Assembly: GCA_022710185.1 (NCBI GenBank)
Contig: JAKLHK010000001.1
Coordinates: forward strand, 246,743 to 310,742
Length of the DNA: 64,000 nucleotides
Reading direction: 5' to 3'
From: Bacteroidota bacterium
Lineage (GTDB): Bacteria; Bacteroidota; Bacteroidia; Bacteroidales; JAGNHN01
Part shown: one piece after another, positions 34,366 to 43,366 of the stretch
How the letters are laid out: the number at the start of each line of letters is the position of its first letter
Position numbering within the stretch: position 1 is the first letter of the stretch
Notes under the pieces: model-generated
What the model was told of the DNA's origin: nothing
Database searches by the model: none
What the model saw: only the letters and a program-made list of their open reading frames with translations
Translations under genes and position numbers: made by a program

Positions 34366-35134
34366 GGTCGAAGCCGAACACCGAAAAGCCTCCGTCGATG
34401 TTAATTACCTGGCCGGTGATGTAGGCGGCGTGATCCATGCAGAGATAAGTCACCAGGCAGGCAACCTCTTCCGGTTCGCCAATGCGGCCCAAAGGGGTCC
34501 GTTCCAGCACTTTGCTCTGGTAGTCAGGGTCTTTGAGCACCGATTCGGCCAGGGGCGTGCGCGTATACCAGGGGGCAACGGCATTGACCCTGATGTTGTT
34601 CCCCGCCCATTCCATGGCCAGGTTGCGGGTCATCTGGTTGAGGGCGGCCTTGGTCATGGCATACACCACCCCCGTTCCCAGGTGGGTTTGTCCAGCGACA
34701 GAGCTTAGGTTCACTATGCTTCCGCCCTGATCTTTCATCAGGGGATAACTGGCCCGGCTCAGTTCATAGGCGGAGTGGAGGTTGGTACTGAAGATGGTGT
34801 AGATATCCAGGTTATCATAGGCCAGGGCGGGTTTGCGGATGTTGGTGCCCACATTGTTCACCAGGATGCCCAGGCTGCCGAAAGTTTCCCCGGCATAGCC
34901 CATGATGAGGCTGCGGCCTTCGGGGGTGGTGACATCCGCCTTCAGCAGGTGGAGCCCCGCGGAAAACAGGCCGCTATCCTCCTGAAGCTTTTTCAGGTCG
35001 TCCATTCCCCGGGCCACGGCGATCACCCGTGCCCCCAGGGACAGCATTTCCAGGCATACCGCGCGCCCGATGCCGCGGCTTGCGCCGGTAACCAGCGCGG
35101 TCTTTCCCTCAAGGTTCCATCGGTGCTTTTTCAT
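34313..35134 (-). CDS. SDR-family oxidoreductase (tropinone-reductase-like)
   Basis: 273 residues from the ATG at 35134 (MKKHRWNLEGKTALVTGASRGIG); the frame runs further upstream without support. Rossmann TGASRGIG at 16-23, NNVG near 95, catalytic Ser-Tyr-Lys with YAMTK at 158-162, and C-terminal YITGQVINIDGGFSV. The R-W-x-L-x-G-K-T-A-L-V-T-G start is typical of tropinone-reductase-like SDRs. Substrate unknown. The last roughly 17 codons run into the 3' end of rnr, a convergent overlap of 53 bases. Confidence 0.9.
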   Translation of the reverse strand: MKKHRWNLEGKTALVTGASRGIGRAVCLEMLSLGARVIAVARGMDDLKKLQEDSGLFSAGLHLLKADVTTPEGRSLIMGYAGETFGSLGILVNNVGTNIRKPALAYDNLDIYTIFSTNLHSAYELSRASYPLMKDQGGSIVNLSSVAGQTHLGTGVVYAMTKAALNQMTRNLAMEWAGNNIRVNAVAPWYTRTPLAESVLKDPDYQSKVLERTPLGRIGEPEEVACLVTYLCMDHAAYITGQVINIDGGFSVFGFDPNRPVQSPSASSPDQPS

Positions 35135-35214
35135 GCGGTATGGGTGCAGAATAATTCCTAAAGATATACTACCCCGGCGGGAAAACCGTTCCCGCATCCC
35201 GGGAAAAGCTGCCT

Positions 35215-35222
35215 TACCTTTG
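35215..35222 (+). promoter_or_regulatory. -7 promoter element upstream of the VTT-like gene
   Basis: TACCTTTG, an exact match, 54 bases before the earliest ATG of the downstream gene. Confidence 0.6.
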
Positions 35223-35326
35223 TGGGACCGCACGGCCCGGAGCGATTGGAAAAATGAACCGTTGACCCCCGGCCGATGTTAACAGGCAATAACCTATGCG
35301 GCACCCCCGGTGTGCCATTGCAAGCG

Positions 35327-35965
35327 ATGTTCAGGACGCTGGCCATACGAATGGATCAATTCCTTGCCTACCGCCTGAAGCGGATGGGGCTATACCATGC
35401 CTATTTTCTGCGCAGCGGCTTCTATCGTTTCGCCCTGAAGAACACCATCTACCTGGTCGTCATCGCCGCCGTGCTGATCGGGGCCTTCACGTATATCGAA
35501 AGCCATATCATCGACCTGGGACTGATGTTCGAGTCGTTCATGCGGACGCTCGATTCCACCTCCGTATTCATCCTGTTCTTCATTTCTGAAAGCTTCCTCG
35601 GCTTGCTGCCGCCCGATTTTTTCATCCTATGGCTCAAGGAGTTCGACAACAGGTATGAGCTCATCACCCTCCTGGCCACCCTGAGCTACATCGGGGGGAT
35701 CATTGCCTACTTCATGGGGCGGGGCCTGAGCTTCCATCCCGCCATATCCCGCTTCATCGCCAGCAAATACAAGAAGAACTTTCAATTGGTAAGAAAATGG
35801 GGAGGGGTTTTCGTAGTATTGGCCGCCCTGACCCCCTTGCCGTTTTCGATTGTTTGCCTGCTCAGTGGACTGCTGAGGTACCCCAAGGTCCTGTTCATTG
35901 CCTTCAGCGCCACCCGTTTCATCCGGTTCTACGCCTATGCCTGGGCTATATTCTCCCTGTTATGA
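35327..35965 (+). CDS. VTT/YqaA-like membrane protein
   Basis: 212 residues from 35327; ATGs at 35276 and 35351 are alternatives, and no ribosome-binding site settles it. TM helices at about 39-60, 75-100, 115-140 and two near the C-terminus. The segment SESFLGLLPPDFFILW and the end ALTPLPFSIVCLLSGLLRYP resemble the SNARE-associated (VTT/DedA-like) fold, whose loop has an F/L-x-x-R...G-G pattern. Likely inner membrane lipid-related transporter or scramblase relative; precise function unknown. Confidence 0.78.
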   Translation: MFRTLAIRMDQFLAYRLKRMGLYHAYFLRSGFYRFALKNTIYLVVIAAVLIGAFTYIESHIIDLGLMFESFMRTLDSTSVFILFFISESFLGLLPPDFFILWLKEFDNRYELITLLATLSYIGGIIAYFMGRGLSFHPAISRFIASKYKKNFQLVRKWGGVFVVLAALTPLPFSIVCLLSGLLRYPKVLFIAFSATRFIRFYAYAWAIFSLL

Positions 35966-36042
35966 GCGTAGAGGCACTCCTGCACCGGTAAAGGGGGTGT
36001 TCAGGAATCTATGATTTAATGCTCCGGACCAGGGCCGGGCCA

Positions 36043-37575
36043 CTAATCTTCAATAGGCTGTTCGCCTTCCATTTCAGGCTCGATGCGGGCGCCGTCGTAG
36101 CGTTTCTCCACGCCATCCTTATAGGTGATATACAGATAGGGAAGCCCGCTTTCGTCAAATCTGGTCCATTCTCCCTCGCGCCGGCCCATCACGTAATACC
36201 CTTCGTCCTTTTTTCGGCCGTTCTCCCAATACCAGGTATGCTTCCCGTTGGGATTGTCCTCCACAAAGCTGCCGGTGAAACTGAGATTTCCATTAGCGTA
36301 CCAGTATTTCCACTCGCCCTGGCGCAGTCCACCGGCATAGGCCCCTTGCTGCACCTGGTCGCCCAGGTCGTATTTCCACACCCCTTCTTCCAGGCCGTCC
36401 ACGAACTCACCCTGCACTAGCACCTTGCCTGAGTCGCTGTACTCGCTGAGCATGCCGTCGCGCTTTCCGTCCAGGTATTCCTCCTCGCGCAGCAGGTTCC
36501 CGCTCTCAAAATACCAGCGCCAGTTCCCATCGTAACGTCCCCGGGTGTTGAACTGCCCTTCCTGTTCCAGCTTGCCACTGCGGTAGTAGAACTTCCATTT
36601 CCCTACACGTACCCCCGCCCGGTAACTGCCTTCGGCATATATCTTTCCGTCGTCATAATACTCTATCCACGGCCCTTCCCTGAGCCCTTTGTCGGTGGTA
36701 ATGCCCCTTCCGGTAATCACTCCCCTGCGGAACACGAAACCCCGCTCTACTTCCCCTGTCTCGTTGTATTCCCTTCGTATCCCTTCCGGTATCCCGTTGA
36801 AATACTGCCCCACGATGCGCGGCTTGCCGCTGGGATAATAATCCACCTTCACTTCCAGCCGGCTCACTTCCGGGGCGTCTTCCTGAATAATTCCCTGGAC
36901 GTATTTCTTCACAGCAATGAGCTTTCCCTGGGTATCGTATTCCTTGAAATACCCGTTGCGCAGATCGTTGGCGTAGGTCCCTTCCCACTTTACGAGGCCG
37001 TTGTGATGGAACTCCTTCCACATCCCCTGTTTCAGCCCGTTCCGGTCGGTATGGTTGATGTTTTCCTTGCGGACCACATATCCCCGCTTGTATTCGGTCA
37101 GCCCGATCACCCTTCCTTCTTCATTGTATTCCCGGGCCAGCCCTTCCTCCAGTCCATTCACGAAGGGTACGGTTCGGAACAACACGGTATCCTTGCGGAA
37201 GGTATAGGCAATGCCCTGCTTTACGTCATCCTCAAAAGGTTCGATGATGCGCTCATCTCCGCGGTAAGTTACCCTGGGGCCATGCTTCTTGCCCAACCGG
37301 TAGTCAATGGTCATCACCATAGCCCCGGAATCGCTGTAGAATGTCCAGGTACTGTCCAGCATGAAATCACGGCGGTTGCCCTCAGATATGAGTACGCCGT
37401 TCTCATTGTAGGTTTTCCAGTAAGCATCCGGCTTTCCGTCCCTCATCATGCCTTCACTGCTAATCTGGCCATTAGGATGGTAGAATACCGTGAAGCCATC
37501 CTTGCCTTCCTGGGCCATGAGGCCCTGAAGGACAAGCATAAACAATATGCCGGTGGCCAGTATGCCTTTTCTCAT
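36043..37575 (-). CDS. Secreted MORN-variant repeat protein (YwqK-like)
   Basis: 510 residues. Signal peptide (GILATGILFMLVLQGLMAQ) then about 18-20 copies of the roughly 22-residue MORN_2 pattern (Y-x-x-G-x-x-x-x-E-G-x-x-x-x-G-x-x-x-G-x-W-x-x-Y). Bacteroidota encode many such proteins, annotated as YwqK-family, with no settled function; the repeats form an extended beta sheet, likely periplasmic or surface-exposed. No T9SS domain. It starts 4 bases after the nadA stop on the same strand. Confidence 0.85.
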   Translation of the reverse strand: MRKGILATGILFMLVLQGLMAQEGKDGFTVFYHPNGQISSEGMMRDGKPDAYWKTYNENGVLISEGNRRDFMLDSTWTFYSDSGAMVMTIDYRLGKKHGPRVTYRGDERIIEPFEDDVKQGIAYTFRKDTVLFRTVPFVNGLEEGLAREYNEEGRVIGLTEYKRGYVVRKENINHTDRNGLKQGMWKEFHHNGLVKWEGTYANDLRNGYFKEYDTQGKLIAVKKYVQGIIQEDAPEVSRLEVKVDYYPSGKPRIVGQYFNGIPEGIRREYNETGEVERGFVFRRGVITGRGITTDKGLREGPWIEYYDDGKIYAEGSYRAGVRVGKWKFYYRSGKLEQEGQFNTRGRYDGNWRWYFESGNLLREEEYLDGKRDGMLSEYSDSGKVLVQGEFVDGLEEGVWKYDLGDQVQQGAYAGGLRQGEWKYWYANGNLSFTGSFVEDNPNGKHTWYWENGRKKDEGYYVMGRREGEWTRFDESGLPYLYITYKDGVEKRYDGARIEPEMEGEQPIED

Positions 37576-37579
37576 CGCA

Positions 37580-38557
37580 TTATCGGATAAGTCCGGCCTG
37601 TCGTGAGATATCCATCATCTTCAGCATGGGCAGGGCAGCCCTGCGGATGGTCTCTTCATCAAGCATGATTTCGGGCTTTTCATTCTTCAGGCTAAAGTAT
37701 AGTTTCTGCAGGGTATTGAGCTTCATGTAGGGGCAATCGTTGCAATTGCAGGTTTCATCGGTAGGAACGATAAGGAACTCCTTATCCGGGGATACTTTCT
37801 TCATCTGATGCAGTATCCCTGTTTCGGTAGCCACGATATACCGGGGGTTGCTGTCCTTTTGCGTGAAATTGAGCAGAGCGGTAGTAGATCCGATGAAGTC
37901 CGCCAACTGCAGAATCGGGCCCCGACACTCAGGGTGGGCGATGAGGAGGGCATCGGGATTTTCTTCCTTCATACGGATCACCATCTCGGTTTTAAGGGCA
38001 TCATGCACTTCGCATGACCCATCCCACAACACCATGTCGCGTCCCATCACTCCGTTAAGATAGGCTCCCAGGTTGCGGTCGGGCGCAAAGATGATCTTCT
38101 GTTCCCTGGAAAAGGATTCTACGATAGCCCTGGCGTTGCTTGAGGTACATATGACATCCGAAAGCGTCTTGATTGCCGCGGAGCAATTGATATATGAGAT
38201 GACGATGTGGTCGGGATACTGGTCACGGAAAGCCTTGAACTCTGAGGGCGGGCAGGAGTCGGCCAGTGAACATCCGGCATCCAGGTCAGGGATTACCACC
38301 TTTTTTCCCGGGTTGAGTATCTTCGCTGTTTCGGCCATGAAATGCACCCCGGCAAACACGATGAGCTCGGCATCAGTCTGTTGCGCTGCCTGTGCCAGTC
38401 CCAGGCTGTCCCCGATGTAGTCAGCAATATCCTGAATTTCAGGAACCTGATAGTAATGTGCCAGGATTACTGCGTTCTTTTCCCTGCGCAGGCGCCTGAT
38501 CTCAGCGATCAGTTGCTCGTCCGAAGGAATCGACTTGTTCACCGCATCATCTATCAT
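37580..38557 (-). CDS. nadA: Quinolinate synthase
   Basis: 325 residues. NadA signatures: ILAHYYQVPEIQDIADYIGDSL, the [4Fe-4S] cysteines in INCSAAIKTLSDVICTSSNA, HPECRGPI and CNCNDCPYMKLNTL, and GVHFMAETAKILNPGKKV. It condenses iminoaspartate with dihydroxyacetone phosphate to quinolinate for NAD synthesis. No nadB or nadC is adjacent. A MORN-repeat gene follows after 4 bases, an odd pairing. Confidence 0.96.
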   Translation of the reverse strand: MIDDAVNKSIPSDEQLIAEIRRLRREKNAVILAHYYQVPEIQDIADYIGDSLGLAQAAQQTDAELIVFAGVHFMAETAKILNPGKKVVIPDLDAGCSLADSCPPSEFKAFRDQYPDHIVISYINCSAAIKTLSDVICTSSNARAIVESFSREQKIIFAPDRNLGAYLNGVMGRDMVLWDGSCEVHDALKTEMVIRMKEENPDALLIAHPECRGPILQLADFIGSTTALLNFTQKDSNPRYIVATETGILHQMKKVSPDKEFLIVPTDETCNCNDCPYMKLNTLQKLYFSLKNEKPEIMLDEETIRRAALPMLKMMDISRQAGLIR

Positions 38558-39038
38558 TATATAAAAAGTTTAAAGTTTTTATGATGTAATGGATATCCTG
38601 TTAGTTCGGTGGAAACATTCTTCCCTGTTTTTTTGGATTTATCGTTTTCCTCCGTTCATCAACATCCCATTAACAGTATTCGGGATGGAAGTGTTTTATA
38701 ATTGAGGAACTTGAGAGGATATCAACAGGATGTTGAAAGCCATACACGGGAAAAGAAAACTTGTTCAGCAGTGCTTTCCGGCGGTGCATAACGGGTGAAT
38801 AAATGTGGAATAATTCAGCCATTTCGTCCACTCCTGTGATCAGTTGCCCTGTTGATCCGATTTTTCCACCGGGCACCACGATTTCTCCCCACAAAATTAG
38901 GCAGATATCAACATGGGCCTGTTTGTATTTTTATTTCATTGATAATTAGTAATATAGATCAGAATTTCCAATAAGTCCCTTCGTCTGGAACGGCCTCATT
39001 CTGAAAGAGCTGATGCAAAAGCAATGCCACAAATGGAT
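38558..39038. other. Long AT-rich non-coding region with DnaA-box-like words
   Basis: 480 bases without a supported gene. Contains ATCAACA-type words at 38659, GATATCAACA at 38718 and 38903, CCTGTTGATCC near 38848, TGTGGAATAA near 38804, and TTTTTCCACC near 38861. AT-richness and scattered partial DnaA-box-like sites (TTATNCACA relatives) could mark an origin or regulatory region, but no perfect box is present. Confidence 0.3.
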
Positions 39039-39056
39039 TAACTTTGTTCGGGGAGG
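39039..39056 (+). promoter_or_regulatory. Promoter and RBS of rpiB
   Basis: TAACTTTG at 39039-39046 matches the -7 consensus, with GGGGAGG at about 39050-39056 just before the ATG at 39066. Confidence 0.65.
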
Positions 39057-39065
39057 ATTTCAACA

Positions 39066-39515
39066 ATGTTCGATAAACAGCAGCCCATTGCCATTGCCAG
39101 CGACCACGCAGGGTATGCCCTGAAGGAATACCTGAAGAAGGAGCTCAGGGAGAGGGGCTATGTGCTTGAAGATTTTGGTACCGACGTTGAGGAAAGCATG
39201 GATTACCCGGATACGGTGCATCCCCTGGCCCGGGCAGTGGACGAAGGGCGTTATGCCTTTGCCTTCATCATGTGCGGAAGCGGGATAGGGGTAAGCATGG
39301 TGGCGAACAAATATCCGGGGGTCAGGGCGGCCCTCTGTTGGGACGAGGAACAGACCGAACTTACCCGGAGACACAACGATGCCAATGTGCTTTCTTTTCC
39401 CGGAAGATATATTGATTTTGCGAGGGCCCTGAAGATGGCCGAGATTTTTCTGAACACGGATTTTGAAGGGGGCCGGCATGAACGCCGGGTGATGAAGATT
39501 GCTCCTTCCACCTAA
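39066..39515 (+). CDS. rpiB: Ribose-5-phosphate isomerase B
   Basis: 149 residues, typical length. IASDHAGYALKEYL near the N-terminus, DYPDTVHPLARAV, then CGSGIGVSMVANKYPGVRAALCWDEEQTELTRRHNDANVLSFPGR. It interconverts ribose-5-phosphate and ribulose-5-phosphate. The following LutB-like gene starts 11 bases downstream, so the two are likely co-transcribed. Confidence 0.95.
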   Translation: MFDKQQPIAIASDHAGYALKEYLKKELRERGYVLEDFGTDVEESMDYPDTVHPLARAVDEGRYAFAFIMCGSGIGVSMVANKYPGVRAALCWDEEQTELTRRHNDANVLSFPGRYIDFARALKMAEIFLNTDFEGGRHERRVMKIAPST

Positions 39516-39526
39516 CGCTGAATACT

Positions 39527-40924
39527 ATGTCAGAATACAGGAAAGCCTTCCTGAAGGAAGCACGGCAGAAGGCCTTTGACTTGCAGCACCGCAAAACGAT
39601 ACAGCATAATATGTCAAAATACGAGGCGGCGGTGGACCGCGGCCTCGACCGCTATACCGATCTGGAAGGGGCCAGGGAAAGAGCAGGATTTCTCAAGCAT
39701 AAGGTATTGAGCGAGCTGGACAACTACCTCACCGAGTTCGAGAGCCAGTTTGAGAAAAGGGGAGGGCGTGTTATCTGGGCGCCCACGGCTCGCGACGCCA
39801 TCCGTGAGATCCTGAAGATCCTGAAGAAGCATGAGGTGAAGACAGTGGTCAAGACCAAGTCGATGATCACCGAAGAACTGGAGTTGAACGATGTGTTGCA
39901 GAAGTACCGCATTGAGCCGGTAGAGACCGATCTGGGCGAATACATCGTGCAGTTGGCAGAGGAGGACCCCTATCACATCGTTACCCCGGCCATGCACAAG
40001 TCGAAGGAGGATGTGGCGGCCCTTTTCCATGAAAAGTTCGGTACCCCGATAGAAAGTACCCCGGATGAGATCACGGCTTTTGTGCGTTCGCGTTTGCGGG
40101 AGGTGTTCCTTTCAGCCGATGCGGCCATTACGGGAGCCAATTTCCTGATCGCTGACACCGGGGCCATCGCGCTAACCGAAAACGAAGGCAACGGCATGAT
40201 GTCGCTGGCCTTTCCCCGCATCCATATAGCCATTGCGGGCATTGAAAAGGTCATCCCTTCGCTTCGCGACCTGGACCTGTTCTGGCCGCTACTGGCCACC
40301 TATGGCACGGGCCAGTGGGTCACGGCCTACAATTCCATCGTATCGGGTCCGCGTCAGCAGGGAGAAGGCGATGGGCCGGAGGAGATGTATGTGGTATTGC
40401 TCGATAACGGGCGTACCGATATCCTGGCGATGAAGGAACAGCGCCGGGCCTTGTCCTGCATCAAATGCGGGGCTTGCCTCAATGCCTGTCCGGTATACCG
40501 TAACATCGGGGGCCATACTTACAATACCACCTATACCGGCCCAATAGGATCGGTGATTTCGCCGCATTTGGAGGGACTGAAGGACCTGGGGCATCTCAGC
40601 TATGCCTCTTCCCTGTGCGGAGCCTGTACCGCGGTCTGTCCGGTGAAAATCAACCTGCATGAGCTGTTGTTGTTTAACCGGAGGGATATCGTAAAACAGG
40701 GGCTGACCTCTTCTTCTGAGCGCATGATGATGGGTGGGCTGAAGCGGGTGATGCTCAAGCGCAGCCTGATGAACACCGGGAGTGCCGGACTGCGCAATGC
40801 CCTGCTTCGCAAGATGTTCCGCAAGGCCTGGGGAAAAGACCGGGAAATGCCGGAGGTTGCGCCCAAATCGTTCAACCAGTTGTGGGAGGAACAGCGGGGC
40901 CTGCGCTCCCGGCAGCAACGCTGA
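39527..40924 (+). CDS. lutB: LutB-like iron-sulfur LUD-domain protein
   Basis: 465 residues. LUD domain at about 60-290 (VKTVVKTKSMITEELELNDVL, then GANFLIADTGAIALTENEGNGMM). Two ferredoxin motifs follow: CIKCGACLNACP from about 311 and CGACTAVCP from about 364. This is the LutB layout; LutB acts with LutA and LutC in lactate oxidation to pyruvate. No lutA or lutC lies beside it in the window, so the partners must be elsewhere or the role differs. Confidence 0.92.
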   Translation: MSEYRKAFLKEARQKAFDLQHRKTIQHNMSKYEAAVDRGLDRYTDLEGARERAGFLKHKVLSELDNYLTEFESQFEKRGGRVIWAPTARDAIREILKILKKHEVKTVVKTKSMITEELELNDVLQKYRIEPVETDLGEYIVQLAEEDPYHIVTPAMHKSKEDVAALFHEKFGTPIESTPDEITAFVRSRLREVFLSADAAITGANFLIADTGAIALTENEGNGMMSLAFPRIHIAIAGIEKVIPSLRDLDLFWPLLATYGTGQWVTAYNSIVSGPRQQGEGDGPEEMYVVLLDNGRTDILAMKEQRRALSCIKCGACLNACPVYRNIGGHTYNTTYTGPIGSVISPHLEGLKDLGHLSYASSLCGACTAVCPVKINLHELLLFNRRDIVKQGLTSSSERMMMGGLKRVMLKRSLMNTGSAGLRNALLRKMFRKAWGKDREMPEVAPKSFNQLWEEQRGLRSRQQR

Positions 40925-40929
40925 TAGGA

Positions 40930-41808
40930 TCAGAATGCCTTGAGGGTGCGTTCCACCGGCTGAAGATAGGAGGTGCCGAAAAGGTTGAGGTGCACCAGCA
41001 GGGGATAGAGATTGCAGAGGTCTACCCTTCCCTGCCATCCGGGTTCCAGCGGCCAGGCCTTGGTATAGGCGGCATAGAAGTGAAAATGGAAACCCCCGAA
41101 CAATTTACTCATGGCGATGTCCATTTCCCGGTGACCATAATACACTGCAGGGTCGATGAGGTAAGCCCTGCCGTCGGGCCCTGTGAGGAAATTGCCACTC
41201 CATAGGTCGCCATGGACAAGGCAGGGAGGTTCCCGGGGAAAGATTGAGGCCAGTAAGGAATACAACCTTTCCAGACGAGTGATCAGGTGATGGGCGAGGA
41301 GGCCCTGGTCGAAGGCCATACGTGCCTGGGGCTCAAGGCGTTCAGAGGCAAAGAAACCCGGCCAGTCGGGATGAACGGCATTGCACTGGGGCAGGCTGCC
41401 GATGTAGTTGTTGTGATCAAGACCGAAGGAAGGGCCCTGGTTCAGGTGCATCTGAGCCAGGCGGAGGGCGAAGTCTTCCCAATAATCCCTGTGCTCGCGC
41501 CCGCTCTGGAGATAAGAGAGTAGCAGGTAGGTATAGTCACCCGTGTTCCCCCAGGCGATCACTTCCGGGGTACCGATGCACCCGGTGGCACGGATGAGCC
41601 CCAGTCCCCGGGCCTCAGCCTCGAACATGCCGGGATACTTATCGGCCAGGTTGTATTTCAGGAAAAAATCCCCTGCATTGGTGCGCAGCCTGCAGGCCTG
41701 GTTGATGGAGCCCCCGCCCAGGGCCGAAGGGGCATAGAGTTGTAGGCTTTTTCCTGTATATGCCTGAAGGTCAAGCGTTACCGCTTCGCTGATCTCCTGG
41801 GGGATCAT
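40930..41808 (-). CDS. Fructosamine kinase family protein
   Basis: 292 residues, standard FN3K length. SALGGGSINQACRLRTNAGDFFLKYN forms the nucleotide-binding strand, HGDLWSGNFLTGPDGRAYLIDPAVYYGHREMDIAMSKLFGG carries the catalytic Asp and Mg-binding Asp of the kinase-like fold. The family phosphorylates ketosamines so that glycated amines decompose (deglycation). It overlaps the upstream sigma-partner gene by 4 bases, so it is translated as part of that operon. Confidence 0.92.
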   Translation of the reverse strand: MIPQEISEAVTLDLQAYTGKSLQLYAPSALGGGSINQACRLRTNAGDFFLKYNLADKYPGMFEAEARGLGLIRATGCIGTPEVIAWGNTGDYTYLLLSYLQSGREHRDYWEDFALRLAQMHLNQGPSFGLDHNNYIGSLPQCNAVHPDWPGFFASERLEPQARMAFDQGLLAHHLITRLERLYSLLASIFPREPPCLVHGDLWSGNFLTGPDGRAYLIDPAVYYGHREMDIAMSKLFGGFHFHFYAAYTKAWPLEPGWQGRVDLCNLYPLLVHLNLFGTSYLQPVERTLKAF

Positions 41809-42248
41809 AGCAGGGAATGCATGCTGCCTTGCCTGCGTTGGGTGGAGAACACGCTGAAAAGGCGATCGGCCATAACGAAGAGCCCTACGGACAAGAAAAA
41901 GATCAGGGCAATGCTGCTGGATCCCAGGAAGCGGAAGATCTGCGTGAAGCCGGCAAGCAGGGAGCGGTATTGAAGAATGGTCTCCCCCGCCTCCCGGCTG
42001 TTGGTAACTCCCATGCCCTTGCTCCAGGGCAGCAGTTCCCAGCCAAAGACGAGGGTGCCCACAGCGACGAGGGCTGCAGCTATGTATGGAAGGTATTCCC
42101 CGAGCAGGACACGGATACTCTGGTTTTCTTTCAGGGGCTCGGCTTGTACCTGGGCCATCACCCGCTGGGCGAAACCGGGAGGGGCCATATCCCCCTTCCC
42201 CGGGCGCAGGGCTTGCCGGAGCATATCATCCAATCGGTCCATCGTCAT
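41805..42248 (-). CDS. Putative anti-sigma membrane protein
   Basis: 147 residues. The start at 42248 is favoured by a strong AAAGGAG ribosome site just before it; the frame is open to 42284. Cytoplasmic head of about 45 residues (MTMDRLDDMLRQALRPGKGDMAPPGF), TM at about 52-73, further TM at about 105-130. It overlaps the sigma factor by 23 bases and the fructosamine kinase by 4, a tightly coupled trio. No zinc-binding motif, so it is assigned by position. Family not recognised. Confidence 0.75.
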   Translation of the reverse strand: MTMDRLDDMLRQALRPGKGDMAPPGFAQRVMAQVQAEPLKENQSIRVLLGEYLPYIAAALVAVGTLVFGWELLPWSKGMGVTNSREAGETILQYRSLLAGFTQIFRFLGSSSIALIFFLSVGLFVMADRLFSVFSTQRRQGSMHSLL

Positions 42249-42831
42249 TTCTCCTTTCTTCAAAAGTAATCCACCTTTTCTCATTTCCGTCCTGCAACAG
42301 GGTCCACAGCTTTTTACGGATCCTGTGCATGCGCACCTTCACATTGGAGAGGCTGAGCCCCAGGATCTCTCCGATCTGTTCCATGCCCAGGGAGCGGGTA
42401 TAGAAGAGATCGAGGAGCAGGCGGTCGGCTTCGGGCAGCGTATCCACTGCTGCTTTCAGCCATTCCTCACGGTCCGGGACATCGGAGGTGTCCGTGAGGT
42501 CATCTGTCCATTCATCCGCTATGCGCTCCATAGTGTCGTCGTCCATTCCGGTCCATTCAGGTTTCCTGCGCCTCAGCGACGATACCGCAGCATTGTAGGC
42601 GATACGGTAGATCCAGGTAGAAAAGGCCGCCTGTCCACGAAATTTCTCCAGGGAACGGTATACGTTCAGGAAAACATCCTGAGCCACTTCTTCTGCCTCT
42701 TCCCTGTGGTTCAGCAAGCGCAGGCATATCCCGAACACCAGGTCCTGATGCCGTTCCACCAGCAGGGTAAAGGCATTGACTTCGCCCTGCAGCACGCGAT
42801 CAACATAAACCTGGTCGTGGTCCTGCCTCAT
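42226..42831 (-). CDS. RNA polymerase ECF sigma factor
   Basis: 201 residues. Region 2: LVERHQDLVFGICLRLLNHREEAEEVAQDVFLNVYRSLEKFRGQAAFSTWIYRIAYNAA. Region 4: LFYTRSLGMEQIGEILGLSLSNVKVRMHRIRKKL. Typical group 4 sigma. First gene of the sigma/anti-sigma/fructosamine-kinase cluster. Divergent from the DUF6249-like gene. Confidence 0.93.
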   Translation of the reverse strand: MRQDHDQVYVDRVLQGEVNAFTLLVERHQDLVFGICLRLLNHREEAEEVAQDVFLNVYRSLEKFRGQAAFSTWIYRIAYNAAVSSLRRRKPEWTGMDDDTMERIADEWTDDLTDTSDVPDREEWLKAAVDTLPEADRLLLDLFYTRSLGMEQIGEILGLSLSNVKVRMHRIRKKLWTLLQDGNEKRWITFEERRNDDGPIG

Positions 42832-43018
42832 GGTGTTTATTGGACGCTCTGCCCGTGCTAAGGTTACAACTAAAAGCGGAAGGTGCCCATGCCACGGAAC
42901 AGCTTGCGCTACATATCTTATTAATATGGAATCGCATGTTCAGTTGTCCGTGGGATGATATGGCAGGGTAAATGTAACCTCAAAGCCCGGTTTGCGTCAA
43001 ATGGGAAAACCAATCACA

Positions 43019-43366
43019 ATGAGCGAAATCTTCATTCCACTGGGTGCCTTCGCCATGATCGTGGCCATAGTGTACCTCAATATCCGTAAGAAAGAGCGCC
43101 TGGCGCTGCTGCAGTTCAACAAGGACGCATCGGTATTCGGGCAGCGCAGCTGCATCAACCCTTCCCTGAAGTACGGTTTGCTGCTGATGTTCCTGGGCGC
43201 CGGCCTGCTGGTGGCCAATTTCCTTTCACACCAGGGGTACATGGACGAGGAGCCGGCCTATTTCAGCCTGCTGTCATTGGCTTCAGGTATCGCACTCCTG
43301 TTGTATTATTTCCTTGAGCGGCGTGCCCGTAGCCCGAAGCCGGGTCCTGAGGACCATAACCTATAA
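43019..43366 (+). CDS. Small membrane protein, DUF6249-like
   Basis: 115 residues from the ATG at 43019; an ATG at 43001 and TTG at 42992 are in frame upstream. TM helix at about 4-22 (FIPLGAFAMIVAIVYLNIR), a short basic stretch, then two TM helices at about 55-75 and 85-103. The pattern matches small DUF6249 proteins that often sit next to ECF sigma genes in Bacteroidota, as here. Function unknown. It overlaps the convergent thpR stop by 6 bases. Confidence 0.75.
   Translation: MSEIFIPLGAFAMIVAIVYLNIRKKERLALLQFNKDASVFGQRSCINPSLKYGLLLMFLGAGLLVANFLSHQGYMDEEPAYFSLLSLASGIALLLYYFLERRARSPKPGPEDHNL

Noticed and set aside
38670..38894. 74-codon minus frame in the nadA/rpiB spacer
   Set aside because: No ribosome site, no family resemblance, AT-rich non-coding character.
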